DNA from: Bog-473 sp963800725
Lineage (GTDB): Bacteria > Actinomycetota > Acidimicrobiia > Acidimicrobiales > RAAP-2
Assembly (NCBI GenBank): GCA_963800725.1
Contig: CAWDCE010000002.1
Coordinates: forward strand, 1 to 64,000
Direction: 5' to 3'
Length of the DNA stretch: 64,000 nt
Shown here: one piece after another, positions 52,599 through 63,954 of the stretch
Position numbering within the stretch: position 1 is the stretch's first letter
How the letters are laid out: each line of letters begins with the position of its first letter
Translations under genes and position numbers: made by a program
Notes under the pieces: model-generated
The model's database searches: none
What the model was told of the DNA's origin: nothing
The model's input: the letters and a program-made list of their open reading frames with translations, nothing else

Positions 52599-54279
52599 GT
52601 GGCCGAACGAGCGCGGCGGGGCGGTCGCCTGCGCTCGCTCGGGCGGACCGTCAAGGTCATCTCGGCCACTGCGCTCTGCGCCGCCGCGGTCGGAACCTTT
52701 GTCGCAGCCACCCAGCAATTGACGACACATACGGCCAGCGCGGCCGCGGCGTCGATCGCCCCCCTTCAAGAGTTCGTCAACGGCGGCGCCTACAACCTCT
52801 CGGTGCTCAGCACGGGACCCGACATCGTCAGCAATCCCAACGCCGTGACCTTTGGGCCCAACATCCACGTCTATGCGGAGGGACCGTATGGATCGCTGAT
52901 GGAGTACGTCAACGATGACGCCGGCGGGCGGCTGTGGAATTCGTACAACCAGACCTTCGACGCCCAGGGCTCGGGAATTGTCTCCCAGCCCGACCCTGTC
53001 GTCATCGGGGGCATCATCCACGTGTTTGCCGAGGGGGCCAACGGCGACCTGGTCGAATACGTCAACGACGGCGCCTACGGGCGAGTGTGGAATGAATACG
53101 ACGTCACCGCCGATGCCCATGGGCCCACCATCATCGGGTCGCCTCGGGGCATTTTGGTCGGGGGGCTCCTCCACGTCTACGTCGAGGCCGCCAACGGCGA
53201 TTTCACAGAATTCATCACCGATAATGCCAACCACCGATTGTGGAACGCCTACGACCAGAGCGCCTACACGGGGGGTCCCGGCATCGCCTCGACCGCGGAA
53301 CCGTCGCTCGTCAATGGTCAGACCCACGTCTTTGCCCGCTCCACCGGCGGCGATCTCGAAGAGTTCATCAATGACGGGGTGGGCGGACGGGTCTGGAACG
53401 CCTACGACCTGACAACTGCGGCCGCGGGACCGAGAGTGGCGAGCGGCGTCAGTGTCGTGCCGTCTGGGAGCATCTTCCAGGTCTTCGTGGAATCGTCGAC
53501 CGGCCAACTCGACGAGTTCGTCAGCGACAGTGCCGGCGGGCGCCTCTGGAACTCCTACGACCTGACCCAAGCCTCCAACGGTCCCGACATCGCCGGGCAA
53601 CCAAGTGCGGTGATGGCCAGCGGCGTCTTGCACGTCGAAGTGCCGAGCATCCTCAACGACCTGATGGATTTCGCCCCGACCAAGGGTTGGGTGGCCACCG
53701 ACGTGACCCAGGGCTCGATCAACGGCGTCACGGTCGCGGACCCCGACGCCATCGCGTTCGCCGGAGTCATGCACGTCTACGCCGCCGGTCCCCTCCCCCC
53801 CGACACCAACTGCACGGCGGACAACTCGTGTACCCCCCAGACCTTCGCCGACACGTTGTTGGTCCAACCCGGCGTCAACGCACCGGTCACCGCCTCGAAT
53901 GAATACGCCATCGAGCACTGGGAGCTGCGCGAAGGGGGCGGCGCGGGCTGCGGCAACCAGGCCCCGCTGCAACCGCCCTGGGCGTATTTCGCGGGGCCCG
54001 GCGGGCAACCCGTTGAACACCACGCAACCAAATGCGGGCAGTGGGCCGCTGTGGAACAGCGTCGGGGTCCAGAGCTACCAAGACGCCGCGGGGCATACGT
54101 GCTGGTACTGGGGCGTGTCGGCCACGGCGCAGACCATCACGGGCCCCTACGGCGGCTACGGCCCCATCATCTCGGTCCTCCAGACCCCGGTCGCCGACCC
54201 CTACACCCAGTGCGTCAGGCTCGGCCATGCGGTCGGGGCCAGCCAATGGGGCACGCCCGATTTCTCGTCTGAGTGTTAG
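52599..54279 (+). CDS. Secreted beta-propeller protein with C-terminal NPLNTT-type domain (frameshift near 54000)
   Basis: A signal-anchor (VKVISATALCAAAVGTFVAA) leads to at least six repeats of about 51 residues, beginning near residues 73, 124, 175, 226, 277 and 328. The repeat pattern is GPxIxSxP, then HVYxExxNGDLxEYxNDGA and GRxWNxYDxT. This is a beta-propeller like PLL-type or fungal lectin propellers. The C-terminal domain (EYAIEHWELREGGG, then after the shift NPLNTTQPNAGS and WNSVGVQSYQDAAGHTCWYW) resembles an NPLNTT-type domain of actinobacterial exoproteins and lysin-like proteins. It may bind surface glycan. Confidence 0.75.
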
Positions 54280-54291
54280 CGACGGACTCAC

Positions 54292-55319
54292 GTGGCACAC
54301 CTGGTAGCCGCCCCGGACAAATTCCGGGGCACCGCAACCGCGGCTGACGCCGCCACCGCGATGGCGGACGCAGCAAGGCGATGTGGTTGGAGCGCGGACG
54401 AGGTGCCGATGTCCGACGGCGGTGAGGGCCTGCTCGAGGCCGTGGGGGGCACGGTGCGCACGACCACGGTGCCCGACATGTTGGGCCGCCCCATCGAGGC
54501 GCAATGGCGCCTGCTCGATGCCACGTCGAACACCGGTCCGACCGCGGTGATCGAGATGGCCCAAGCCGCCGGGCGGGCACTGTTGGCCCATCCGGGTGGC
54601 GAAGATCCGGTGCGCGCCGACACCACTGGCGTCGGGCAGCTCTTACTCGCCGCCCGCGACGCCGGCGCCACCCACATCATTGTCGGCTGCGGCGGCTCGG
54701 CGACCACCGACGGTGGATGGGGAGCGGTCGAGGCCGTGGGCTCACCCGCCGCACTCGCCGGCATCTCGGTGGTGGTCGCATCCGATGTCACCACGGCCTT
54801 TGGCGACGCAGCCAGGGTCTATGGACCACAAAAAGGGGCCACGCCCGAACAGGTGCGCGCGCCTGAGTGCCCGTTTGGGCCGCCTGGCCGAGCGCTACCG
54901 CCGCCACTTCGGCACCGACGTGTCGTCGCTGCCCGGGCGCCGGGGCCGCCGGGGGCCTCGCCGGTGGCCTCGCCGTGCTCGGGGCCACCATCGCCCCGGG
55001 CTTTGACCTGGTGGCCGACCCTGCGCCATCTCGGGACCAAGATCGCGGCCTGCGACCTGGTCGTCACCGGCGAGGGGCACCTCGATCCCCGTCGTTCCAC
55101 GGCAAGGTACCCGGCGGCGTGGTCGGCCTCGCCGCCGGAAAGCGGCCGGTCCTCATCGTGGTCGGCGCCGCCGACGACGAGGTGGTCTCCGTGCCTCCGG
55201 CCGGGCGTCGAGATCGTCTCGTTGAGCCGAGCAATTCGGCACAGCGCGCGTCCCGCTCGCGCACCCTCGAGCTCATTGGCGAGGTCACCGAAGCGGCGCT
55301 GCACCGATTTTGCACTTGA
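54292..55319 (+). CDS. Glycerate kinase (several frameshifts)
   Basis: It phosphorylates glycerate and belongs to the GlxK/GarK-type glycerate kinase family. The N-terminal LVAAPDKFRGTATA (DKF(K/R)GT motif), VPMSDGGEGLLEAVGG and the glycine-rich IIVGCGGSATTDGGWGAVEA are diagnostic. After a shift near 54860 the frame changes repeatedly (FGTDVSSLPGAGAAGGLAGG, then FHGKVPGGVVGLAAGKRPVL), ending at 55319. GTG start at 54292. It is a cytoplasmic metabolic enzyme with no obvious partner here. Confidence 0.88.
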
Positions 55320-55394
55320 GGTCGCCATCGGCAATGCTGCTCGCGCCGCGAGGCACCCTTCGCGCCGAGACCACGTTCGAGAAAGAAGGATCCC

Positions 55395-56302
55395 ATGGGA
55401 CTACTTGACGGCAAAGTTGCCATCGTCACCGGAGCCGGCCGAGGCATTGGCCGCGAAGAGGCCCTGATGCTCTCGAGCGAAGGCGCCAAAGTCATCGTCA
55501 ACGACGTGGGCGGCGCACTGACCAACACCGCCGCCGACGAACACCCCGCCGAGGACGTGGTCGCCCTCATCAAAAACGCGGCGGCGACGCTGCGGTCAAC
55601 GGCGACGACATCAGCTCGTGGGAGGGCGGCAAGAATGTGGTCGACCAGGCCATCGACACCTTCGGCAGCCTCGACATCTTGGTCAACAACGCCGGCATCT
55701 TGCGCGACAAGATGTCCTTCAACATGGAAGAGTCCGACTGGGACGACGTCATCCGGGTCCACCTCAAGGGCCACTTCGCCCCGACCCACCACGCCGCGGT
55801 CTACTGGCGCAACAAGGCCAAGGCGGGCGACGAGGTCACCGGCCGCATCATCAACACGTCGTCAGAAGCCGGTCTCTACGGCAACGCGGGGCAGGCCAAC
55901 TACGGCGCGGCCAAGGCCGGCATCGCCGCCCTCACCTGGATCCTGGCCCGCGAACTCGGCCGCTACGGCGTGACCGCCAACGCCATCGCCCCACGAGCCC
56001 GTACCCGCATGACCGAGAACCTCTTCGGTGACATGGCCAAGAAGGCCAACGACGGCGCCTTCGATGCTTGGGACCCGAAGAACATCGCCAACCTGGTGAC
56101 TTTCTTGGCCGCTCCCGAATCGGCTGACATCAACGGCCAGATCTTCGTCGTCTTCGGCGGCAACATCTACGCCATGAGCGCCTTCCAGCCAGTCGGCCAG
56201 GTCACCCGCGATTCGGCCTGGACCCCCCAAGAGCTCATCGACGCCAAGGGCGAACTCTTCAAGGGCATCGACTCGGGCGTGCCGAAGTTCAGCTTCTTTT
56301 AG
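55395..56302 (+). CDS. Short-chain dehydrogenase, multifunctional beta-oxidation/steroid type (frameshift near 55575)
   Basis: NAD(P)-binding VAIVTGAGRGIGREEALMLS, LDILVNNAGILRD and YGAAKAGIAALTW with Ser in INTSSEAG complete the SDR catalytic set. The long DDVIRVHLKGHFAPTHHAAV loop resembles (3R)-hydroxyacyl-CoA or hydroxysteroid dehydrogenases of the MFE-2 type. The frame changes near 55575 between VVALIKN and the following NGDDISSWEGGKNVVDQAI. An AGAAAGAAGGA site lies just before the ATG at 55395. About 302 residues. Confidence 0.9.
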
Positions 56303-56324
56303 GCCTCAACACCGCCGAGCAGCC

Positions 56325-57970
56325 CTAGGTGGTGTCGGGTACCCCGACCTGGTGGGGGGCGACGTTTCGGTTCGGGATGACGGCCACCACCGGGCCGGCG
56401 GCAACCACCCGGTAACCGATGCCGAGGCGCTTGAGGTCGGCGATGAACTCGGCCTCGGTGACCTGATCGGGCCCGACGGTCGAATAAGCGTCGAATTGTG
56501 TGAGCTGGGCCTGGGCGCTCGGCACGAAGATCCAGGCCGGTGATTTCGCGGCCAGGACCCGGTGGCGGATGGTCTCGGAGCGGTCGGGCCCGGGCAGGGC
56601 CGTGATGTTGAGCTTTGCGCCGCTCAGGTAGTCGAGCCGATAGGCGGCCCAGTAGTCGGCGTACCCGGCGTTGACGCCCGCGGCCTCCAGCTTGGCGATG
56701 GCTGCGGTCGTCGGGCTGTTGGGATCGCCCCATGCGTTGAAGAAAGAACTCAGCGGCACGGCGAACACGGCGAAGTTGATGACGGTCAGTGCCATGACCA
56801 CGACCCCGATCGAGCCGACCATGGCGAGCGCTGCATTGTTCTCGCCCACCGGGTCTCGGTGCCGCCACGCACCGAAGCGCCGCGCTGCCTCTGGTGCCGC
56901 GGCGATGATCATCAACGAGGCCAGCGGGATCACGAAGGGGATGTAGCGACCGTCCTGCCAGTAGTACGAACCCGGGAAATACGACAAGAGCAGCGGAAAG
57001 GCCACGACCCCGGCCGCCAGGGCGATGGCACGGTCTCGTCGAAGGACACACAGCGCCACGGCAGCCACGACGATCACTCCGACCAGGGCCTCGACCAAGA
57101 TGCCGAGGGGCTTGGCGAAGGCCCAGGCCCCGGTCCCGGTGTTGCGCAGGCTCAGCAGGATCCCGACCGAGAATTCGAAGAACTGGCGCAGACGCCCGAC
57201 GAAGTGCGGGGCACCCGGGGGGAGACCGAACGTGTTGACCGAGGCCCACGACGAGTTGATGTTGGACCACAACCACGGGAGCGACCCCACGATGGCCGCG
57301 CCCAGCCCGATGGCGATCGAGATGGCCCAGCGCATCGCCCGGTGCGCGCCTCGATCCACCACGATGGCGGCGATCACCAATATCCCCGCCGGCAACAAGA
57401 AATAGACGACTTCGGGCGAACTCCACCACCCAACCCCCGTCGCCAGGCCGAACCCAATGAACTCGAGCGGCCCTCGACGCCCGTCGAGCATGCGCATGGC
57501 CAACAGGAGCGGTCACCAGAGGCCGCAGAAATTCGGTGACGCTGCGGAACCCCGAATACACGTCCATCGTCGAGGTCGGGACCGCCCAGGCAATGGCGGC
57601 GGCCAACGCGGCCAAAAGCGGATCCGCCACCAGGCGCCGGGCAATGCGCCAGACCAACCAGGGCCGACCCCACCTCCATCAGGATCGCCATGATCTGCAG
57701 ATAGGCCGGGCTGAAACCGAAGAGCTCGTAGCGCAGCGCGATCAGATACGGCTCCACGCCGCCGTAGAACTGGCCCCAGTAAAAGGCCGTGGTGTGGCCG
57801 TGGATGATCTGCTGGGCCATCAACCCGTTGATCGACTCGTCCGACGTCGTCGGACGATGGGTGAGGTACCAGGCTCGCAAAGCAATCCCGATAACCGCGC
57901 CAAGGCCGACGACCACCCAGCCCAGGCGAGCGAACGCCTTAGTCGCCGTGGTCCGCCCCGCCGGGATCAC
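56325..57970 (-). CDS. Multi-spanning GT-C type membrane glycosyltransferase-like protein (frameshifts)
   Basis: The start at 57970 gives a first helix (GWVVVGLGAVIGIALRAWYL) and an outer acidic loop (TSDESINGLMAQQIIHGHTT, then FYWGQFYGGVEPYL), like the catalytic loop of GT39/GT83 enzymes. Frames change near 57640 and 57500. The remainder has about nine more helices and a C-terminal extracellular domain (ITALPGPDRSETIRHRVLAA, then TQFDAYSTVGPDQVTEAEFI). It would use a polyprenyl-phosphate sugar on the outer face of the membrane. Confidence 0.75.
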
Positions 57971-58213
57971 GTCGGGGCTCGGGTTCTGCGTCGATCACCG
58001 CCGCGTCCGGTGGGGGCAATACGGCCTGTTTCCCCCCTCGGATCCACGAGCGTGATGCTATTCGATCCACCGTGCACCCCGGGGGCATCAAGCGTGTCGT
58101 CGTGGGGGCACCGGCGCCGGGGTGCGCCTGGCTGCACGATCGGAGACCCATGGCCCGCGTCGACCCTGGTCAGTGGTACCGGCTCGCCCCGCCGACAAAC
58201 CTAAGATGACCCG

Positions 58214-59011
58214 ATGGGCCGGCCGTATTTCGCATCCTTCGCGCCCGATGCCGAAGACGTCGTCTTGTGGCGGGCGCTCCACCACGTGGCCGGCGGGCGC
58301 TACGTGGCCCTGAGCGCAGCGCCGAGCGGCGCCGAGGCGTTTACCCAAGCTTTGCGTGACCAGGGATGGGGCGGCATGGTGGTTGCCACCGGAGCCGGCG
58401 ATCCCACGGAACGGTGGTACGCACTTCACCGAGCGACTGGCCCAAGGCGATTGGCACGGCCACGACGTCGAGGTCCTGATCGTCTGCGGCATTGGTGATC
58501 CCGCAGAGATCGTGAGGCGCCTCGACCTCAAGGAGTGGCGGCCGTGGGTGGTGCTGGTGAACTCGCAGAGAACCCCGGGTCGACGACAGCACCCCGGGCT
58601 GGGAACCGTCGCTTCGTGCGGCGAATTACGCAGCTGCGCCTCGTCACCGGGCGTTCGCGCCTCTACGTCGCCCAAGAGCACGACGCCGACATTGGCGCAG
58701 AACTGGCGATCGCGGCCAACAGCGCCGATGACTACACGACACCGAGGGAACGGGCCGCGCTCGCAGCCCTCGCCGACGCCACCTTGGCCCGCGAGGCGGC
58801 CGAGGCGGATGCCAAGCGTTGGCAGGAGGTGGCCACCACGCGATGGCTCTCGCTCATGGAAACCGGTGCCTTCGCCGGGCGCCAACTGAGCGAGGAGCGC
58901 CGCACCCTCGACGAGGAATACGAGGCCATCCACGCCAGTTTGACCTGGCGGGTGGCCCGCCAGGCGCAAAAGCTGACCAATCGCTTCGGATCCAAGCCCT
59001 CGGCCAGGTGA
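58214..59011 (+). CDS. FkbM-like N-terminus with coiled-coil tail (frameshifts)
   Basis: The N-terminus MGRPYFASFAPDAEDVVLWR resembles the FA(S)YAQNAEDVVLWRAL start of FkbM-type methyltransferases found in glycan clusters. The pieces then change frame near 58420 and 58560 (QGDWHGHDVEVLIVCGIGDP, then LRLVTGRSRLYVAQEHDADI), and the C-terminal 80 residues are helical (ALADATLAREAAEADAKRWQ). The SAM-binding glycines are not seen, so a methyltransferase role is only probable. The stop overlaps the GTG of the next gene. Confidence 0.5.
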
Positions 59012-60504
59012 CCACGATGCCCTCGAGTCGGGCCGATGCTCGCGCTCGCCCAGCGCCTCGGCGTGGCCGCATCCGTCCTGGTCGACGCCGGGCCCGCCGA
59101 GCCCCTGGCGCACCCGAGCGATCTCTTGACCCAACTGGTCACCGCCGTGCACGACGACGATGAAAACGACCGACTCTGGTTGCTCATGGTGGCGCTGGCG
59201 GCTCGATTCCCGACCCCAGACGAGGTCGAAGAGGCGAGGCGGGCCATCGGCGTGCGGGGACATCGTCGACGCCACCGTCGTCCTGCTCGACTTCGCCCTG
59301 GCCGGGGCGGCTCGGGGTTCGGCCCCCGAATGCGAGATGTCACTCGTCGCCCACGGCGTCCTTGTCGATGTCGACCACAGCGCGAAGAACGACGTCCATA
59401 CCGGCATCCAACAGGTCGTCCGCCAACTGGTCCCCCGCTGGTCGGGTACGCACCAGATCACCCCGGTGGCCTGGACCGATCGAGACGGCGCCTACCGCTG
59501 CCTTCGGGCCGCCGAGGCGCGCCGGGTGCTGCACTACTTCGATGACCACAGCCGCGGCGATGGCGCCGGGGGACGACACGGTGGCCACCTTGGTGGTGCC
59601 GTGGCGCTGTGTCATCGTTGCGACCGAGGTGGTGGTCGCCGACGCGGCCAGCCGGCTCTCGGGCGTTGCCCAATACTCAGGATCTGCGTTGGTGGCCATT
59701 GGCTACGACGCCATCCCCATCGTCAGTGCCGACCTGGTCCCCAACGGGGACACCTTCATGGAGTACCTCAACATGCTCAAACACGCCCGGGCGCTCGCCG
59801 GCATCAGCACGACGGCGGTGGCCGAGTTCGGGGGCTTCGTCGACACTCTGGGTGCCGAGGGATTGCGGGGACCCGAGGTCAGCGAGGTCCCCCTCGCCAC
59901 CTCGGGCGCGCCCTCGACGCCCGGTGAGCCGCGCCAGGATGGCGTGCCCATGGTGGTGATGGTCGCCAGCATGGAGCCTCGCAAGAACCACCTGGCGGTC
60001 CTGCACGCGGCCGAGAAATTGTGGCGGCGCGGCGTGCACTTCGAGCTGACCTTCATCTGCGGCAGCGAATGGGGCACCGAGATCCCCCAACGCATCGAGG
60101 AACTCACCGGGGCCGGCCGACCCATCACGGTGCACCACAAAGCCGACGACGCCTTGGTCCACGCGTCCTATCGACGCGCCCGCTTCTCGATCTTTGCGTC
60201 CAAACACGAGGGCTTCGGTCTGCCAATCGTCGAATCCCTCGCCGCTGGGACACCGGTCATCACCTCTGATTTCGGTTGCATGCTCGAGTTGGCCCGCTCC
60301 GGTGGCGCCGTGGTCGTCGACCCCCACGACGATGCAGCCATCGAAGAGGCAATGTTCACCCTCTTGAGCGACGACCGACGACTCGAAGAGTTGCGGGCCC
60401 AGATCGCCCGGCGCCCACAACGGAGCTGGGACGATTACGCCCGGGACTTGTGGTCCACCTTGGTGGCACCGAATCTCTTCGCCGACGCCAACGTCGTGGC
60501 GTGA
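59008..60504 (+). CDS. GT4-family glycosyltransferase, tandem paralogue 1 (frameshifts in the first half)
   Basis: The first third is spread over three frames (LWLLMVALAARFPTPDEVEE, then KNDVHTGIQQVVRQLVPRWS). From about 59580 one frame continues: VATLVVPWRCVIVATEVVVA, then the donor domain VVMVASMEPRKNHLAVLHAA, FGLPIVESLAAGTPVITSDF. The EHEGFGLP-type motif (SKHEGFGLPIVE) is clear. HTGIQQVVR is a hallmark of a GT4 subgroup in surface-polysaccharide clusters. The GTG at 59008 overlaps the upstream stop (GTGA). Confidence 0.85.
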
Positions 60505-60529
60505 CGAAACTGGGCGCGCCCAGCGGCCG

Positions 60530-62079
60530 GTGACGGCGGAGTCTGTGGCCAAGCGCATCGACGGCGCCCCCGCCGGGTTGCGGGCGCAGATTCGATGGCG
60601 CCTGTCGAGCCTGCTCGAGGCGCTCGGCGCCCCGGGTGAGGGGGACACTGCTCGGCTGACCGAGTCGTCTCTGCGACATCGTGGGCGGTGCGGACCATGC
60701 CGTCATGTGGCTCGTGCTCGCCGTCGTCTCGGGCTCGCTCCCCACCGAGTCCGACGTCGTGGCGGCCTCGCGCACGGCCGACCTCGACGGTCCGCTGGCC
60801 GCGTTGTTCGATGTGGTCGACGCCACCTTGCGGGCCGCCGGTGACGGTGCCGTGCCCCACCTCGTGATCATTTCTGATCGGGTGGCGATCGACGTGGCTG
60901 AGACACCGAGGGGCCCGGGCGACGGCACCGCAGGCGCCGAGCCAGCCAAGGCGAGCGCGGCTGGCCGAAGCGAGCGCGATGGCCGAAGCGACGGCGCTGG
61001 CCGAAGCGACGGCGCTGGCCGCCACGCTCACGGAGCACTGGCTGGGGCATGACGCCACGCTCGGCCTTGAGTGGTCCGCTCAGAGGAGGGACCTGGCGCG
61101 GGGTGCGTGCAACCGAGGACCGCGCCACGGGCGGGACCGAGCCATCAATTGTCGTCCCGTGGCGATGCACCGTCCTCGTCCCCGCGCCCATTGAAGGCGC
61201 CACCAAGATCGACCGCCTCTTGGCGCTAGCCCGCTTCTCGCAGAACCGCACCGGTGCCATCGGCTTCGACGCCCTTCCGGCCAATCCCCGCCCCCTCAAT
61301 CGCCGCGCCGCCAACCCCGTGCGGCCGGCCGCCACTTTCGCCAATGCCCTCGCCGCGCTCTCGCATTTCGACCGGGTGGCGGCCATCTCGCACGCCAGCG
61401 CCACCAAGTTTCGTGGGTGGCGCCGAATGCTCGGCGGTGCCGGCATCGAAGGACCCGACATCGCGGCCATCGCGCTTCCCATCGTGGGACCCACCGGCCC
61501 CGACGCCTCACAGCGGAGCAGGAGCGACCACGTCGCCACGGTGCTGGTCGTGGGCACGGGCAACGGCGCGCAGAATCACGCGGCAGTGCTCGCGGCAGCA
61601 GAGGCGCTGTGGAGCGATGGGGTGCGCTTTCGCCTCGACATGGTGCGCCCCGACCACACCGCTGCCACCACCCGGGCCATCGAACGCCTCAAGGGTCTGG
61701 GCCGTGATCTCGGTCGTCTTCGACAGTCTGAGCGAGGCGGCCCTCGGTGACGACGTACGGCGCGGCACGCTGCACGGTGTTTGTGGCACTCGATTCGCTC
61801 TCGGCGCGACCGGTCGCCGATTCGATCGGTTGGGGCACCCCGGTCATTACCTCGGATTTCGCGAGCATGCGCGAACTCGGTGAACCCGGCGGCGCCCTCT
61901 TGGTGAACCCACGCGACGATCACCAGATCGCGGAGGCCCTGCGTTCCCTCGTGACCGACGATGCGCTGCGCCAAGGACTGGCCCGCCAGGCCCGCGAGCG
62001 GGTGACCGGCACGTTCGGCGACTACGCAGACCGGGCCTTTGCCTACCTGGTGGAAGGGACCGACTCGCAACCGCTTTGA
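60530..62079 (+). CDS. GT4-family glycosyltransferase, tandem paralogue 2 with an Ala-rich repeat (frameshifts)
   Basis: Its N-terminal helical part (MWLVLAVVSGSLPTESDVVA) and VPWRCTVLVPAP align with the same regions of the preceding gene, so the two are paralogues. Between them lies an Ala/Glu-rich segment made from an 18-bp tandem repeat. The donor domain (VATVLVVGTGNGAQNHAAVL, then DSIGWGTPVITSDFASMREL) is intact in its last part. Frames change near 60685, 61050, 61700 and 61760. The residue equal to Glu in the EGFGLP motif is not seen, so activity is uncertain. Confidence 0.78.
60963..61016 (+). repeat. 18-bp tandem repeat inside a glycosyltransferase gene
   Basis: Three units of GGCCGAAGCGACGGCGCT, the first with changes, encode a repeated hexapeptide (EATALA-like). 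It probably extends a helix between domains and may change in copy number. Confidence 0.8.
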
Positions 62080-62110
62080 GATTCATGTCCCGGTGGGCCA
62101 CGATGACGTC

Positions 62111-63058
62111 ATGGCCCATGACCGAAAGTTCCGATTCTCCGCCCAACTGAGCAAGGGGCCCGAGGGCACCGCCCATTCCTGGGCCGCACAGGCCCGTCGA
62201 GCCGAGGATCTCGGCTACTCCTCGCTCCTCATGCCCGACCATTTCGGTGACCAGTTGGCCCCGGTTCCCGCCCTGGCCGCCGTCGCCGCCGCCACGTCAA
62301 CGTTGCGCATGGGGGCGCTGGTCTTTGGTAACGACTACCGGCACCCCTTCGTGTTGGCCAAAGAGGCCGCCACCCTCGACGTCTTGAGCGAGGGGCGATT
62401 CGAACTCAGTCTCGGTGCGGGGTGGATGAAGACCGACTACGAAGAGGCCGGGCTGACCTATGACAGTCCCCGGGTCAGGGTCGAACGCTTCGAAGAGGCG
62501 GTCCAGGTGATCCAGGGCCTCTTGCGCACCGACGGCCCCTTCTCCTTCGAGGGTTCGTATTACGGGGTGCGCGAGCACACCTTGTTGCCGCGTCCGGTGC
62601 AGTCCCCCGGGCCACCGCTGATCATTGGGGGTGGGGGCAAGCGGGTGCTCTCCTTTGCCGCCCGCCATGCCGACATCGTCAGCATCAACGTGAACCTGCG
62701 TGAAGGGACCGGCGGACCCGAGACCGCACCGAACGCCTCACCGGAGCGCACGCGTGAGAAGATCTCGTGGGTCAAAGACGCCGCAGGGACCCGCTTCGAC
62801 GACCTCGAGCTGAATGCCTTGGTCGGATTCGTCATGGTCACCGACGACGCCAAGAGCATCGCGGACGCCATGGCGCCGCACTTCGCCATCAGCGCCGACG
62901 ACGCCTTGCACATCCCCCTCGCCCTACTCGGGACGCTCGACGAGATGAAGGAGGAGTTGCAGTGGCGGCGCGATGCCTACGGCATCTCGTACTGGTCCTT
63001 CGAGTCCGACGCCTGGGAGACCCTCGGTCCGCTGGTCTCGGACTTGGCCGGGACGTGA
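62111..63058 (+). CDS. LLM-class F420-dependent oxidoreductase
   Basis: A luciferase-like TIM-barrel protein that would use coenzyme F420 for hydride transfer. The family pattern is seen in FSAQLSKGPEGTAHSWAAQA, then LMPDHFGDQLAPVPALAAVA, TLDVLSEGRFELSLGAGWMK and LIIGGGGKRVLSFAARHADI. The ATG at 62111 is preferred because homology begins at RKFRFS. It has 315 residues, normal for this type. The stop overlaps the GTG of the next gene (GTGA), so the pair is translationally coupled and may act in one pathway. Confidence 0.92.
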   Translation: MAHDRKFRFSAQLSKGPEGTAHSWAAQARRAEDLGYSSLLMPDHFGDQLAPVPALAAVAAATSTLRMGALVFGNDYRHPFVLAKEAATLDVLSEGRFELSLGAGWMKTDYEEAGLTYDSPRVRVERFEEAVQVIQGLLRTDGPFSFEGSYYGVREHTLLPRPVQSPGPPLIIGGGGKRVLSFAARHADIVSINVNLREGTGGPETAPNASPERTREKISWVKDAAGTRFDDLELNALVGFVMVTDDAKSIADAMAPHFAISADDALHIPLALLGTLDEMKEELQWRRDAYGISYWSFESDAWETLGPLVSDLAGT

Positions 63059-63954
63059 GCATCACCACAACGGCGCGGTGGGAAGGCCTCGGGGTCCATC
63101 GCGTCCTGCTCGAACATCGCCTCTTTACGATCGACGCCCCACCAATCGGCCCCGAGATTCACGAGCCCCTGCTCATCCTCCACGGGTTCCCGACCTCGTC
63201 CTTCGACTACGCGGCGGTCCTCGATTCGCTCCGGGCCGGGCGTCGGGTGCTGCTCATCGACGGTCTCGGCTACGGGTTGTCGGACAAGCCCGACCAGCCC
63301 TACACCATTGGGCTCCAAGCCGACCTGGTCGAGGCGTTCGTGGCCGAACTCGGCCTCACCACCTTGGCGCTGTTGACCCACGACATGGGCGACACGGTCG
63401 GCGGCGAGTTGTTGGCCCGGCGCCAGGAGGGTTCGTGGGCCGTCGCCGTCACCCGCCGGGTGCTGACCAACGGCAGCATCTACATCGAACAGGCCCATCT
63501 GACCAACGGGCAGCAATTCCTCCTCAGCCTGCCCGACGCCAAGCTTTCGGGGGAGGTCCCCATCGATGCCGCCTCGTTGACCAAGAGCTTGCGCGACACC
63601 TTGAGCCCCGACGCCGACCTGGCGACGCCCGGGCCGATCGACGCTGCCCTCACGTCCAGCGTCGAACAGATTGTGCGCAACGACGGGCACCTGATCCTTC
63701 CCCGACTGATCCGCTACATCGAAGAGCGACGGGCCAACCAGGCGCGCTTCACCGGCGCCATCGAACGCGATCCCGCGCCGCTGCACGTTGTGTGGGGCCA
63801 CGACGACCCGATCGCGGTCACCTCCATGGTCGACACCTTGGTCACCGCCAGGCCCGACGCCACCGTCACCATCCTCGACGGGGTCGGGCACTACCCAATG
63901 ATCGAGGCACCCGAGCGCTTCGGTGCGGCCGCACTGCTCGGGCTCGGGGACTGA
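63055..63954 (+). CDS. Alpha/beta hydrolase of haloalkane dehalogenase/epoxide hydrolase type
   Basis: The nucleophile elbow reads LLTHDMGDTVGG, so the nucleophile is an Asp (HDxGD pattern) as in haloalkane dehalogenases and epoxide hydrolases, not a Ser. The oxyanion loop is ILHGFPTSSFDYAAVLDSL, the acid lies in VVWGHDDPIAVTS and the His in DGVGHYPMIEAPE. GTG start at 63055 overlapping the LLM stop. Its 299 residues fit the family. Which halide, epoxide or ester is hydrolysed is unknown. The window ends shortly after. Confidence 0.88.
   Translation: MSITTTARWEGLGVHRVLLEHRLFTIDAPPIGPEIHEPLLILHGFPTSSFDYAAVLDSLRAGRRVLLIDGLGYGLSDKPDQPYTIGLQADLVEAFVAELGLTTLALLTHDMGDTVGGELLARRQEGSWAVAVTRRVLTNGSIYIEQAHLTNGQQFLLSLPDAKLSGEVPIDAASLTKSLRDTLSPDADLATPGPIDAALTSSVEQIVRNDGHLILPRLIRYIEERRANQARFTGAIERDPAPLHVVWGHDDPIAVTSMVDTLVTARPDATVTILDGVGHYPMIEAPERFGAAALLGLGD

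Noticed and set aside
56562..57539. A 325-residue open frame on the plus strand
   Set aside because: It lies antisense to the membrane glycosyltransferase-like gene and consists of low-complexity Gly/Arg/Asp/His sequence.
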